Source: Paenibacillus gorillae
GTDB taxonomy: Bacteria > Bacillota > Bacilli > Paenibacillales > Paenibacillaceae
Assembly (NCBI RefSeq): GCF_000513275.1
Contig: NZ_CBVJ010000082.1
Coordinates: 96,401-160,400, forward strand
Direction: 5' to 3'
DNA: 64,000 nucleotides
The notes under the pieces were generated by a model. The model made no database searches and was not told where the DNA came from. It saw nothing but the letters and a program-made list of their open reading frames with translations. The position numbers were made by a program, and so were the translations under genes. The first letter of the stretch is position 1. The number at the start of each line of letters is the position of its first letter. Of the stretch, positions 1 to 9,438 are shown piece after piece.

Positions 1-182
1 ATGCCGGTCAGTGCGGCAAATGCCGCAACTGCCTGCCCCGCCGAGCGAAATGCGTCGGCGAGAAGCACCTTGCTTCCCGACAATATGGCGACAATGCCTT
101 TAAACAACGCGAGCGCCGCATTTCCCCACAAGTCCGAGCGACTAGCCGTCTCTGCATCAGCATACCGTTGTTTGATTGACAT
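1..182 (-). CDS. Cation diffusion facilitator transporter, N-terminal part (runs off the window)
   Basis: Only the first 60 codons are present; the 3' end lies beyond base 1. The protein begins MSIKQRYADAETASRSD, followed by a hydrophobic stretch and the family-typical segment SGSKVLLADAFRSAGQA, which resembles the first membrane helix of CDF metal-ion/proton antiporters (usual form ...LLADA-hHSASD). A GGAGGC ribosome site sits 5 bases before the ATG at 180-182. It lies 36 bp downstream of secF on the same strand and may share its transcript. The substrate (Zn, Mn, Fe or Cd in this family) cannot be told from this fragment. Confidence 0.75.
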   Translation of the reverse strand, partial: MSIKQRYADAETASRSDLWGNAALALFKGIVAILSGSKVLLADAFRSAGQAVAAFAALTG

Positions 183-218
183 ATAGCCTCCAGCGTGGTA
201 TTCCACTTCTTTAAATAG

Positions 219-1139
219 TTATACAGTCGTTTTTGCCGGTTGAGCCGTTTTCGGCTTTTGTTTGCCTTTGAGCACCAGCCACAGCGGCGCTGCAATACAA
301 ATGGACGAGTAAGCTCCGCTTACCAGACCGATCATTTTCGCCAAAGCAAACAGTTTAATCGATTCACTGCCGAAGATGAATAAGCAGACTGCAATTATTA
401 ATACGGCCAATACCGTATAAAGATTCCGCGCCATCGTCTGCCACAAGCTTTGGTTAACCATATCCGCAAGCTGCTCATTGTTTTTGAACTTGCCAAAGCG
501 CAGATTTTCGCGGACACGGTCGAAAATAACGATTTTATCGTTAATGGAGTAACCGATGGTCGTCAAAATAGCTGCGATAAACGGCAAGTCGACTTCCAGC
601 CGGAAGATGGAGAACAGCGCAACAACGACAAAAGCATCATAGAGAATGGCAATATTAGCTGCAAGCGCAAAACGCCATTCAAATCGAATCATCACGTAGA
701 GCATGATAAGCACACTCGCGAGGAGAACGGCAAGGATTGTCTTCTTGCCCAGCTCTTGCGCCATATCCGGCGATACGATATTAACTTCAGACGACACATT
801 TTCGCCAAATTTCGCCGTAAATGCGCCTTCGATTTCTTTTACTTTGCTTTGCTCCAGTACATCCTCGAAGCGCGCGGATACCCGGTCGCCCTTGTCACCG
901 CCAACCGTAGGAATGACATCGGTAATCCCAACGCTTTCGAGCACTGCTTTCGCGTCGGCTTGCGTCAGCTTTGTACCCACTGAAATATCCATATTTGTGC
1001 CGGCTTTGAAATCTACCCCGTAATTCAGGTTGAAGACAAGGAGCGACACAATACCAAGCACCGTCAAGATGATCGAGAAAGAGAAAAACTTGTTGCGGTG
1101 TTTAATAAAGTCGAAATGCACCGTTGTTTTAAAGTTCAC
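219..1139 (-). CDS. secF: Protein translocase subunit SecF
   Basis: SecF, with SecD, uses the proton gradient to help pull proteins through the SecYEG channel. The 306-residue product has a first membrane helix at about residues 21-38, the GVDFKAGT motif at 41-48 that marks SecF, a periplasmic-side loop, then a C-terminal cluster of five helices. The start is a GTG at 1137-1139 with GGAGGC upstream; it overlaps the 3' end of secD by 11 bp, so the two are probably translationally coupled. In Bacillus subtilis secD and secF are fused; here they are separate genes. Confidence 0.95.
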   Translation of the reverse strand: MNFKTTVHFDFIKHRNKFFSFSIILTVLGIVSLLVFNLNYGVDFKAGTNMDISVGTKLTQADAKAVLESVGITDVIPTVGGDKGDRVSARFEDVLEQSKVKEIEGAFTAKFGENVSSEVNIVSPDMAQELGKKTILAVLLASVLIMLYVMIRFEWRFALAANIAILYDAFVVVALFSIFRLEVDLPFIAAILTTIGYSINDKIVIFDRVRENLRFGKFKNNEQLADMVNQSLWQTMARNLYTVLAVLIIAVCLFIFGSESIKLFALAKMIGLVSGAYSSICIAAPLWLVLKGKQKPKTAQPAKTTV

Positions 1140-2361
1140 GGATTTCTGCCTCCTTCACGCCGTAATAGCTAGGTTTCGTAAACAGGTTGCTGCGAATCAG
1201 CAGATGGATCAGCAGGCGCGCCAGGAAAATATTCGTTACGATACTGACGAGAATACTGTAAATCATCGTGAGTGCAAAACCGCGGATTGCGCCGTTGCCG
1301 ATGTAGTAGAGAACACCGCTGGCAATAATGTTCGTAATGTTCGCATCCATAATGGTACGGAACGAGTTTTTCGAGCCGGCTTTAAGCGACGACAGCAAGC
1401 TTTTGCCGCTTCGGATTTCTTCCTTGATCCGCTCGTACATAATGATATTGGCGTCAACCGCCATACCTATACCGAGTACAAATGCAGCGATGCCCGGCAA
1501 AGTTAAAGTGGCGTTCAATAACTCGAAGACGAGTACAAGAAGCCATGTATACGTTAATACGGTGATACCGGCAACAACGCCAGGAATCCGGAACAGGATG
1601 ACAAGGAACAACAATACGATCGCGGTACCGATAAGGCCTGCGCCAACAGTATCCTGCAGTGATTGCTGTCCGAGCTTAGCCCCGACGCTTTGCGTATACT
1701 TCTCAGTCAGCTTCAGCGACAAAGCGCCCAGATTAATTGTATCCTTCAAGTTGTTGGCTTCGTCATGGGTGAAATCGCCCGTAATTTGAGCCGAACCGCC
1801 GCTGATCGGATAGTTGACCATTGGATTAGACAATTGCTCTTCATCCAAATAAATAGCCAGTCTTTTGCCCGTCAGCTCTGTCGTTACTTCTTCGAATTTC
1901 TTCGCGCTTTTCAGCTTGATCGTAACGATCGGATTGCCGACCTGATCATACTCGACTTTTGCCGCATTTTGTACAAAGTCGTTGCCGTTCAGCATGATTT
2001 TGCCGTCAGGATCGCGGAATGTCAGATTGACAGGTTTATTGATTACCTTTCTGACTTCTTCCTCGTTGGAGACGCCGGCAAGTCTAACGCGGATGCGGTT
2101 GGTGCCTTCAGTCGTGACTTCAGGCTCCGCAATACCAAGCTTGTCCGCCCGGTCAGCAAGACTGCTTGCTGTTTTACGAAGCGATTCCGGGGTTACCTTC
2201 TCTCCGCCTTCCAGCGGTGAAGCTTCATACAAAACTTCAAATCCGCCTTTCAAATCCAGCCCCAGTCGCATATTCTTGACCAATGACGGGCTGCTCCAAG
2301 CGATCACGCCAAACATAATGACAACGATCCCAAGGAAGGCTGCTAATCTCTTCCAATTCAT
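1129..2361 (-). CDS. secD: Protein translocase subunit SecD
   Basis: Partner of SecF in the Sec export machinery. The 410-residue protein has one N-terminal helix (about 6-22), the LGLDLKGG motif at 33-40, a large extracytoplasmic domain, and a C-terminal six-helix part containing GMAVDANIIMYERIKEE near residue 300, a family hallmark. The ATG at 2359-2361 follows an AAGGGGGA ribosome site. A near-consensus sigma-A promoter lies 36 bp upstream, between secD and comN, so secDF has its own transcription start. Length fits the short SecD type of Firmicutes. Confidence 0.95.
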   Translation of the reverse strand: MNWKRLAAFLGIVVIMFGVIAWSSPSLVKNMRLGLDLKGGFEVLYEASPLEGGEKVTPESLRKTASSLADRADKLGIAEPEVTTEGTNRIRVRLAGVSNEEEVRKVINKPVNLTFRDPDGKIMLNGNDFVQNAAKVEYDQVGNPIVTIKLKSAKKFEEVTTELTGKRLAIYLDEEQLSNPMVNYPISGGSAQITGDFTHDEANNLKDTINLGALSLKLTEKYTQSVGAKLGQQSLQDTVGAGLIGTAIVLLFLVILFRIPGVVAGITVLTYTWLLVLVFELLNATLTLPGIAAFVLGIGMAVDANIIMYERIKEEIRSGKSLLSSLKAGSKNSFRTIMDANITNIIASGVLYYIGNGAIRGFALTMIYSILVSIVTNIFLARLLIHLLIRSNLFTKPSYYGVKEAEIREL

Positions 2362-2396
2362 ACGTTCATAGTCCCCCTTATGATCTCAATATTCCT

Positions 2397-2425
2397 ATTA
2401 TACTTGCGAGTAAAATACGAGTCAA
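2397..2425 (-). promoter_or_regulatory. Sigma-A promoter for secDF
   Basis: Reading the minus strand, TTGACT and TATAAT are separated by exactly 17 bases and lie 36 bp before the secD start. Two bases of the -35 box are shared with the T-run that ends the comN terminator. Confidence 0.75.
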
Positions 2426-2463
2426 AAAAAAGAACCCTTCTGATGAAGATTAGAAATGGGTTC
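2424..2463 (-). terminator. Rho-independent terminator of comN
   Basis: On the minus strand GAACCC...TTCT pairs with AGAA-GGGTTC and is followed by eight T residues. The 5' arm contains the last codons and the TAA stop of comN. Confidence 0.75.
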
Positions 2464-2689
2464 CCCGAAAAGCGTTTAGCGTCATGAAATTCATAAACTT
2501 AGTCACCTTCAGCGACAAAATGTCATTTACGATTTGATGAAGTTCGGGCTGACCGGTTTTGTTGTATTTCTCGCTGACGCAAGCCCAGATTTCCCTCGCC
2601 GTCACATGCTCGTACCCGATGAGATGAAACTCTTCCGCTTTGCTGCCGCACAGTTGCTCGATCATGCTGTTGAGCTCGTCATCCCTCAT
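2450..2689 (-). CDS. comN: ComN-like post-transcriptional regulator
   Basis: A 79-residue acidic protein of the ComN family, which in B. subtilis controls post-transcriptional expression of the comE late-competence operon. Identification rests on size, general sequence (RDDELNSMIEQLC near the start) and its place between secDF and spoVB, the same as B. subtilis comN (yrzD). I chose the ATG at 2687-2689 because AGGAGG lies 6-7 bases before it; a start 10 codons upstream is open but has no ribosome site. Its own terminator overlaps the stop codon, separating it from secDF. Confidence 0.7.
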   Translation of the reverse strand: MRDDELNSMIEQLCGSKAEEFHLIGYEHVTAREIWACVSEKYNKTGQPELHQIVNDILSLKVTKFMNFMTLNAFRGTHF

Positions 2690-2740
2690 GTCGCTTCCTC
2701 CTGCTTTTGTACTCGTCATTCACTACCCGCATCGCATGCT

Positions 2741-2769
2741 ACATATTCGCTATGCCGTCTTCATATTCC
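2741..2769 (+). promoter_or_regulatory. Possible sigma-E promoter for spoVB
   Basis: ACATATT (6 of 7 to the sigma-E -35 consensus) is followed after 14 bases by CATATTCC, which matches only the CATA half of the -10 consensus. spoVB is sigma-E controlled in B. subtilis. Weak evidence; another start in 2720-2900 is possible. Confidence 0.3.
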
Positions 2770-2912
2770 TGCATGGTTTTTCGAATTGATAAATTTGGAT
2801 GATTCATGAATCGGACATGCCGCGCATAAAGTTGTACGGGAAGCCTGTCTCCATTGCATCGGCTGGATTGTCGGACGGGCGCGAGTCGTAGAAGAAGAGA
2901 TGAGGGAATGGA

Positions 2913-4520
2913 ATGACGAAACAAAATTTCATTAAAGGGGCTCTGATTTTATTAGCAGCGGGCATCATAAACCGGACTCTCGGATTTGTGCCGCGCATCG
3001 CGCTTCCTCGCATTATTGGTGCGGAAGGAGTCGGGCTCTATCAATTGAGCTACCCGTTTCTAGCCGTCATGCTGACCGTTATTACCGGCGGAATTCCGCT
3101 CGCTGTCGCCAAGTGGATAGCCGAAGCAGAATCCCGCGGGGATACCCTTCGCGTCAAACAAATTTTTCGCAACGCCATGCTGCTTACTGTATGCCTGGCA
3201 CTGCTGATGACTTCTGCGCTGTTGCTGTTTGCGCCATGGATTACAGCACATTTGCTGCCAGATGCCCGTGTATACCGTACGCTGCTAACGATGACGCCGC
3301 TGCTGCTCATTGTCGGCATCTCTTCAGTATACCGTGGCTACTTCCAAGGGAAGCAAGATATGGTGCCCACCGCCGTATCTCAAATAACGGAGACGGTCAT
3401 TCGCATCATCTGCTCATTGACTTTCGCTTTCCTGCTCCTGCCTAAAGGGGTAGAATGGGCAGCGGCAGGGGCCATGCTCGGTGTGGTCGTTGGCGAAATT
3501 GGCGGTTTGGCCGTCATGCTGCTTAAATATGCAAGAGAACGATTGAAGGAAAAGCGGCGTCATGGACAATCCGATAACAGCATCAGTGCCGGTAATACAA
3601 TTGATTCCGATTCAACCGATTATGATGAAGCCTCCTCCCCTCGCACACCCGTTATGCGGCGCTTGCTGAAGCTCTCCATTCCTGTGACGGCTAGCCGGAT
3701 GGTCGGGTCTCTATCTTATTTGCTGGAATCGATATTTACAGCACGCAGCCTGGCCGCCGCTGGCATTGCTACTGGCAAGGCTACTGCTCAATACGGCGCA
3801 CTGCAAGGAATGATTATTCCGCTGCTGCTGCTGCCAACAGCGCTTACTTACTCGCTGGCCTCCTCGCTTGTTCCTTCCCTTTCAGAAGCAGCTGCGCGCG
3901 GCGACCGGGCGACCATTCATAAAAGAATGCATCAATCTATGCGGCTGGCACTCGTTGCTGGCGCTCCATTCGTCGTCGTCATGGGATTATTCGCAGAGCC
4001 GCTATGCCGGCTTATGTACAATCATGCAGAAATCGCCCCCATGCTTCAGCTTATGGCGCCAATCGGTCTCTTTATCTATCTGCAGGCTCCCCTGCAAGCA
4101 GCACTCCAGGCACTCGATAAGCCAGGTACGGCGCTCATGAATACATTTATCGGTGCAGTAGTTAAACTGGTACTCATCGTGCAGCTTGCCTCCAAGCCTG
4201 AATTCGGCATTTATGGGGCTCTGATCGCCATCAATGTCAATATTGTGCTCGTTACCGGCCTCCATTATATAAGCGTACTCCGGTTTATCGGTTTCCGGAT
4301 GAAAATGCTCGATTTCCTCAAAGTTGGAGCGGCAATGGTCGTTATGGGCGCTGCTGCCAGATGGACCATGAACCGCGAGCCGCTTCCGGCGGAATGGAGC
4401 AACTTATTGATTGCCTGTGCCGCAAGTGTAATCGTCTATTTATTGCTCATGATATGGATGCGAATCATTGACCGCTATGATATCGCCAGAATCCCTCTGC
4501 TTAATCGGTGGTTTAAGTAA
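2913..4520 (+). CDS. spoVB: Stage V sporulation protein B (MOP-superfamily flippase)
   Basis: SpoVB is a polytopic membrane protein of the MATE/MurJ-type exporter superfamily needed for spore cortex formation in the mother cell, probably moving lipid-linked peptidoglycan precursors. The 535-residue product begins MTKQNFIKGALILLAAG and has many hydrophobic segments throughout, fitting the usual 14. A charged cytoplasmic loop at about 205-250, rich in Arg, Ser and Asp, splits the two halves. The plus-strand location is opposite to its neighbours; the order comN-spoVB-yrbG-yrzE-yajC-tgt matches B. subtilis. The ATG follows a GAGGGA-like site. Confidence 0.92.
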   Translation: MTKQNFIKGALILLAAGIINRTLGFVPRIALPRIIGAEGVGLYQLSYPFLAVMLTVITGGIPLAVAKWIAEAESRGDTLRVKQIFRNAMLLTVCLALLMTSALLLFAPWITAHLLPDARVYRTLLTMTPLLLIVGISSVYRGYFQGKQDMVPTAVSQITETVIRIICSLTFAFLLLPKGVEWAAAGAMLGVVVGEIGGLAVMLLKYARERLKEKRRHGQSDNSISAGNTIDSDSTDYDEASSPRTPVMRRLLKLSIPVTASRMVGSLSYLLESIFTARSLAAAGIATGKATAQYGALQGMIIPLLLLPTALTYSLASSLVPSLSEAAARGDRATIHKRMHQSMRLALVAGAPFVVVMGLFAEPLCRLMYNHAEIAPMLQLMAPIGLFIYLQAPLQAALQALDKPGTALMNTFIGAVVKLVLIVQLASKPEFGIYGALIAINVNIVLVTGLHYISVLRFIGFRMKMLDFLKVGAAMVVMGAAARWTMNREPLPAEWSNLLIACAASVIVYLLLMIWMRIIDRYDIARIPLLNRWFK

Positions 4521-4523
4521 AGA

Positions 4524-4577
4524 AAAGCCGCGCCTGCAGCAGAAGGAATATCCCTTCCCGCTACGGTCGCGGCTTTC
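4524..4577. terminator. Convergent hairpin between spoVB and the DUF421 gene
   Basis: AGCCGCG at 4526-4532 pairs with CGCGGCT at 4568-4574, with an inner AAGG/CCTT stem. Both genes point into it; short A/T runs lie on both sides, so it probably serves both strands. Confidence 0.5.
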
Positions 4578-5316
4578 GGTTGGAATCGACATACACTCGG
4601 CCTTTGTGATCAATCGTACAAAGAAACACTTCTTTGAAATCATTAACCCCTTGCTCCTGAAGCACGTTTTTGAGCCAAAAACGTGTTTTTTCCAGTTGGG
4701 CTAAATTATTATCTTGAACTTTACCATCCATAATTAGCGGAACGGGCAGCGTCTCAAACCGGTAATTGGGGGGAATTACTGCTTTTGACGATCCGTTCTT
4801 GTCATTGTCCTTAGCGCCAAGCTCGGATTGATGCCTATGTGACATGTCATGATCTTGATCGTCTTTACTTTCCTTTGGTATGACTGACAGCTTGCCAGTC
4901 GTCTCCAAAATAGCAAATTCCACATCCGCAAGCCGGCTCATTCCATTCTCGCGCAGCTGCAGCATCAAATCATCTAAGTTGTAGCGCTGCTTCCGCATCA
5001 CATCGCGGTTAAGCTTGCCTTTCGCCATAATTATGCTTGGCTTTCCGTCAGTAAGCTGGCGAAACTTGCGGCTTTTCAGCCCGATAATCGCCATCCCGAC
5101 TTGAATGGCCAGCAATACAACCATTGGCATGATGCCTTCCCACATGGGACGGCTCAAATCTTCAATAACGATAACCGCAATTTCCGCAATCATGACGGAA
5201 ATGACGAGATCAAAAACCGACAGCTTGCCGATCTCCCTCTTCCCCATCGCCCTCATGATCAAAAATACGATGAAGTAAATAATCACGGTTCGGACCAGCA
5301 GGCCCCAGAAATCCAA
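4561..5316 (-). CDS. DUF421 membrane protein (YrbG/YetF family)
   Basis: Member of the DUF421 family (YetF, YrbG, YcaP): about three N-terminal membrane helices followed by a cytoplasmic domain. The family signature GKREIGKLSVFDLVISVMIA is present near residue 25, and QLRENGMSRLADVEFAILET lies in the soluble domain. An unusual charged, His- and Asp-rich insert (about residues 150-180) precedes the C-terminal part. I start at the TTG (5314-5316) because AGGAGG lies 9 bases before it; an ATG seven codons earlier would place that ribosome site inside the gene. The family's function is unknown; yetF-type proteins are linked to spore or stress conditions. Confidence 0.8.
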   Translation of the reverse strand: MDFWGLLVRTVIIYFIVFLIMRAMGKREIGKLSVFDLVISVMIAEIAVIVIEDLSRPMWEGIMPMVVLLAIQVGMAIIGLKSRKFRQLTDGKPSIIMAKGKLNRDVMRKQRYNLDDLMLQLRENGMSRLADVEFAILETTGKLSVIPKESKDDQDHDMSHRHQSELGAKDNDKNGSSKAVIPPNYRFETLPVPLIMDGKVQDNNLAQLEKTRFWLKNVLQEQGVNDFKEVFLCTIDHKGRVYVDSNRKPRP

Positions 5317-5509
5317 TGAAAATCGCCTCCTCGACATAGCTGCACCTGCATCAGATGAGATCCGAGCAGCCAGTACAGCTATTCTGTTCTGGAAGCGACT
5401 GCGTCATACGATGGAGCAAGGTACGAAATTATGGCAGGTTTGTACTATTATGACCGGCTTGGCCATATGGATTAGTAATTGATACTATTTGTAGGGGAGA
5501 GGGGTACGA

Positions 5510-5902
5510 TTGAATCCGATCAAACAAATTGCCAAACCGCCGCAAATCGGCTCTCCGGTGCTGGCAGGCATCCTGTTCGCCATCCTTTGGCTCGCTGCCG
5601 GAGCTTTGCTTTTGTCGCTGCTGCTTCACTTCGGCAATATGAAGGAGAATAGCCTCCCGGCTTTCTCCATGGGCGTACATGGACTTTCTTCACTTGCAGG
5701 CGGCTTTGTGTCAGGCAGACGCTCGGGTAAAAGAGGCTGGTACTACGGCGGAATGCTAGGCGTGTTATACGGCCTGCTCATTCTAATTATCGGTTTCCTT
5801 GCTGCAGATGCCCATCTTAGCTGGCATAGCGGTCTGCTGCTTGCCATAGCCTTTCTGGCAGGAGCATTCGGCGGGATGATTGGCGTTAATACGAAGAAAT
5901 AA
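5510..5902 (+). CDS. TIGR04086 family membrane protein (YrzE-like)
   Basis: A 130-residue protein with four hydrophobic segments and a GGFVSGRRSGKRGWYYGG loop in the middle, matching the TIGR04086/YrzE family found beside yajC and tgt in many Bacillales. The function is unknown. The start is a TTG at 5510-5512 preceded by GAGGGG with 6-base spacing; no in-frame ATG comes earlier. It is divergent from the DUF421 gene (193 bp gap). Confidence 0.75.
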   Translation: MNPIKQIAKPPQIGSPVLAGILFAILWLAAGALLLSLLLHFGNMKENSLPAFSMGVHGLSSLAGGFVSGRRSGKRGWYYGGMLGVLYGLLILIIGFLAADAHLSWHSGLLLAIAFLAGAFGGMIGVNTKK

Positions 5903-6002
5903 TAAACGGCAGGAATACCAATCTTGGCTAAAAAACCTTGTAAGCGGCATACTAATCCAAGTTTGATTCTGGATGAAGTAACCAGCTTAGGAGGCTTTTT
6001 TA

Positions 6003-6830
6003 TTGATTTTGTTCCAAACGATGGGATCGGTAGCCGCTTATACTGCGCTTTCCGCTTTTATGCTAATTTGGCTTGGTGCTGGCTTGAACCCTTTCACGGC
6101 ATCGGCCAAGTTGATTCGCAGCCTGCTCGGTTCCAAACGTTATGCCTTCCATTTCATCGCTTTAATCATCATATTGCTCTGCAACAAAATGGAGCTGAGA
6201 ATCGAGAGCCAGCTGATTACACAATATAATTTCACCGCACTCTTTCATGCGCTTGAGGGCAATATCGTCCATTCTATTCAACAGCTGTTCCACCATAAAT
6301 GGCTGACTCCGTTGCTTTCTTTTATGTACATCGTCGTCTTCCAGGCGCTTATGTTGTCTTCACTGGCCGTCTATACGACACATGAACGAGACGGCAGCAG
6401 CCATCGTCTTTATTACGCAACCTGTTACGCCATTATGCTTAATTACTTTGTTGCCATTCCGTTCTTCTTGTTCTTCCCCGTACAGGAAGTATGGTCTTAT
6501 CAAGACAGCGGAGCTACTTTCTTCCTGTTAGAAACCTTCCCTTCCTTCGAAAGCCAATACCGGCTGCTCTCGGGTTTGGACAATTGCTTCCCAAGTCTGC
6601 ACACTTCGATGTCCGTTACGCTCGCCATTCTAGCATGCAGCTCCTCCAATCGCAGATGGGCAGCCATCGTATGCAGTTGCTCAACTGTTATCCTCTTCTC
6701 TATTTTCTATCTCGGTATTCACTGGATAACCGATATGTTAGGCGGATTGACGCTGGGCGTATTTGCCAGCACCGCCGGTCTCAAGCTCAGCGAATGGTCG
6801 GGCTATACAAAAAGAAAGCCTGTCATCTGA
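6003..6830 (+). CDS. PAP2-superfamily membrane phosphatase
   Basis: A 275-residue polytopic protein with the two late PAP2 motifs: CFPSLHTS (about 196-203, equivalent to PSGH) and YLGIHWITDMLGG (about 235-247, with His and Asp). It most resembles the inositol-phosphotransferase/PAP2_3 subgroup. Such enzymes remove phosphate from lipid or lipid-carrier pyrophosphates at the membrane; the substrate here is not known. The start is a TTG with AGGAGG 8 bases upstream; the next in-frame ATG is at codon 7. Its stop codon lies inside the terminator stem that separates it from yajC. Confidence 0.75.
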   Translation: MILFQTMGSVAAYTALSAFMLIWLGAGLNPFTASAKLIRSLLGSKRYAFHFIALIIILLCNKMELRIESQLITQYNFTALFHALEGNIVHSIQQLFHHKWLTPLLSFMYIVVFQALMLSSLAVYTTHERDGSSHRLYYATCYAIMLNYFVAIPFFLFFPVQEVWSYQDSGATFFLLETFPSFESQYRLLSGLDNCFPSLHTSMSVTLAILACSSSNRRWAAIVCSCSTVILFSIFYLGIHWITDMLGGLTLGVFASTAGLKLSEWSGYTKRKPVI

Positions 6831-6854
6831 AGAATGCTTCAGATGACAGGCTTT
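6815..6854. terminator. Bidirectional terminator between PAP2 gene and yajC
   Basis: An 18-bp perfect stem (6815-6832 with 6837-6854) with the 4-base loop AATG; ends AAAG/CTTT on both strands. It ends both the plus-strand PAP2 transcript and the ruvC-to-yajC operon. Confidence 0.85.
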
Positions 6855-6881
6855 CGGCGGCAGTGCTGCTGCCAGAAGTAA

Positions 6882-7202
6882 TTATTCCGCAGAAGCGGCC
6901 GGAGCGCTGTTAATAACCGTGTTGATAGCGCTGCGCTCGAACGTCAGCTTTGTCGTATCGTTGACACGAAGAACGACTGTGTCGTCCGTCAGTTCAACGA
7001 TCGTGCCGTGAAGGCCGCCGATAGTCGAGATTTTATCGCCTTTTTTAAGCTGGCTCAGCAAGGAGCTGCGCTGCTTTTGCTTCTTTTGCTGCGGACGAAT
7101 AAGCAAGAAATAAAATACCGCGAACATCAGAATGAACGGCCAGATCATATTAAAAATGTTTTGTCCGCCACCTTCTGCCGCTGCTGCTAGATAAGTAGAC
7201 AT
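6882..7202 (-). CDS. yajC: Preprotein translocase accessory subunit YajC
   Basis: YajC (YrbF in B. subtilis) is a small membrane protein associated with SecDF. The 106-residue product has one helix at about 17-35, immediately followed by the family motif FLLIRPQQKKQKQ, then a beta-rich cytoplasmic domain with GDKISTIGGLHGTI. The ATG at 7200-7202 follows AAAGGGGGG. It lies 20 bp downstream of tgt, the usual tgt-yajC pairing, and is the last gene of the operon. Confidence 0.95.
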   Translation of the reverse strand: MSTYLAAAAEGGGQNIFNMIWPFILMFAVFYFLLIRPQQKKQKQRSSLLSQLKKGDKISTIGGLHGTIVELTDDTVVLRVNDTTKLTFERSAINTVINSAPAASAE

Positions 7203-7222
7203 CGTATTGTTTTCCCCCCTTT

Positions 7223-8377
<1,155 letters not shown>

Positions 8378-8384
8378 TTATATT

Positions 8385-9431
8385 CTAATAGATCATCATA
8401 GCGTCGCCGAAGCTGAAAAACCGGTACTGCTCCCCGACTGCTTCTTTATATGCATTCATGATGGATTCTCGGCCAGCTAGAGCGCTAACGAGCATCACTA
8501 GCGTCGATTTCGGCAAATGAAAATTGGTAATGAGCGAATCAACCAGCTTAAACGTATAGCCTGGGAAAATAAAAATGTCGGTCCAGCCGCTGCATGCCTG
8601 GATCGGACCCCCTTCAAATCTTGCCGCAACCGTCTCCAGTGTACGCGCCGAAGTGGTCCCTACTGCAATGACTTTATGCCCGCTGGCTTTTGCCTCGTTA
8701 ATAATACGTGCGTTATCCGAATTCAGTTCATAAAATTCCGAATGCATCTCATGTTCCTCGACTTTGTCCACCGACATAGGCCGGAATGTGCCTAGCCCGA
8801 CATGAAGTGTTACGAAAGCAAGCTTAATGCCTTTATCCTTCAGCTTCTGCAAAAAGGGCTCGGTGAAATGCAGGCCAGCAGTTGGAGCTGCTGCGGAACC
8901 TTCATGCTTTGCATAAACGGTCTGATACCGCTCCCGCTCCTCCAGCCGTTCCTTAATATACGGAGGAAGCGGCATTTCGCCAAGGCGATCAAGCAGCTCT
9001 TGGAAAATGCCGTCGTAGTGGAAACGGATCGTACGCCCGCCCATTTCTCCTTCGCTTTCGGCAACCGCCCGCAATAGAGGACCACCGTTGCCGTCATCGC
9101 CGAACCATACTTCCGATCCGGTTTTTAGCCGTTTCGCAGGCTTGGCCAGCGCTTCCCATCTATCGCCTTCCAATTGGCGGAGCAGCAGCAGTTCGACCTT
9201 GCCGCCGGTTTCGGGCTTCATGCCCATCAATCTTGCCGGGATAACTCTCGTATCATTCAATACGAGAACATCCCCTTCGTTCATATAATCAGCGACGTCG
9301 GTAAAACGACGATGCGCCAGTTCTCCCGAATGCCGGTTCAATGCCAGCAGTCTGGAATCCGTCCGTGTCGCAAGCGGCGTCTGGGCAATCAAATGCTCAG
9401 GCAGCTCGAAGTCAAATAAGTCTACATTCAC
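8385..9431 (-). CDS. queA: S-adenosylmethionine:tRNA ribosyltransferase-isomerase
   Basis: Transfers and isomerises the ribosyl group of SAM onto preQ1 in tRNA, giving epoxyqueuosine; the product of tgt is its substrate. The 348-residue sequence has the usual beginning [18 protein letters not shown], then [12 protein letters not shown], and [14 protein letters not shown] and HVGLGTFRP further on. The start is GTG at 9429-9431 with AAGGA upstream, overlapping the end of the spoIID-like gene, which stops only 7 bp away. Part of the ruv-que operon. Confidence 0.96.
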   Translation of the reverse strand: MNVDLFDFELPEHLIAQTPLATRTDSRLLALNRHSGELAHRRFTDVADYMNEGDVLVLNDTRVIPARLMGMKPETGGKVELLLLRQLEGDRWEALAKPAKRLKTGSEVWFGDDGNGGPLLRAVAESEGEMGGRTIRFHYDGIFQELLDRLGEMPLPPYIKERLEERERYQTVYAKHEGSAAAPTAGLHFTEPFLQKLKDKGIKLAFVTLHVGLGTFRPMSVDKVEEHEMHSEFYELNSDNARIINEAKASGHKVIAVGTTSARTLETVAARFEGGPIQACSGWTDIFIFPGYTFKLVDSLITNFHLPKSTLVMLVSALAGRESIMNAYKEAVGEQYRFFSFGDAMMIY

Positions 9432-9438
9432 GATTCAA

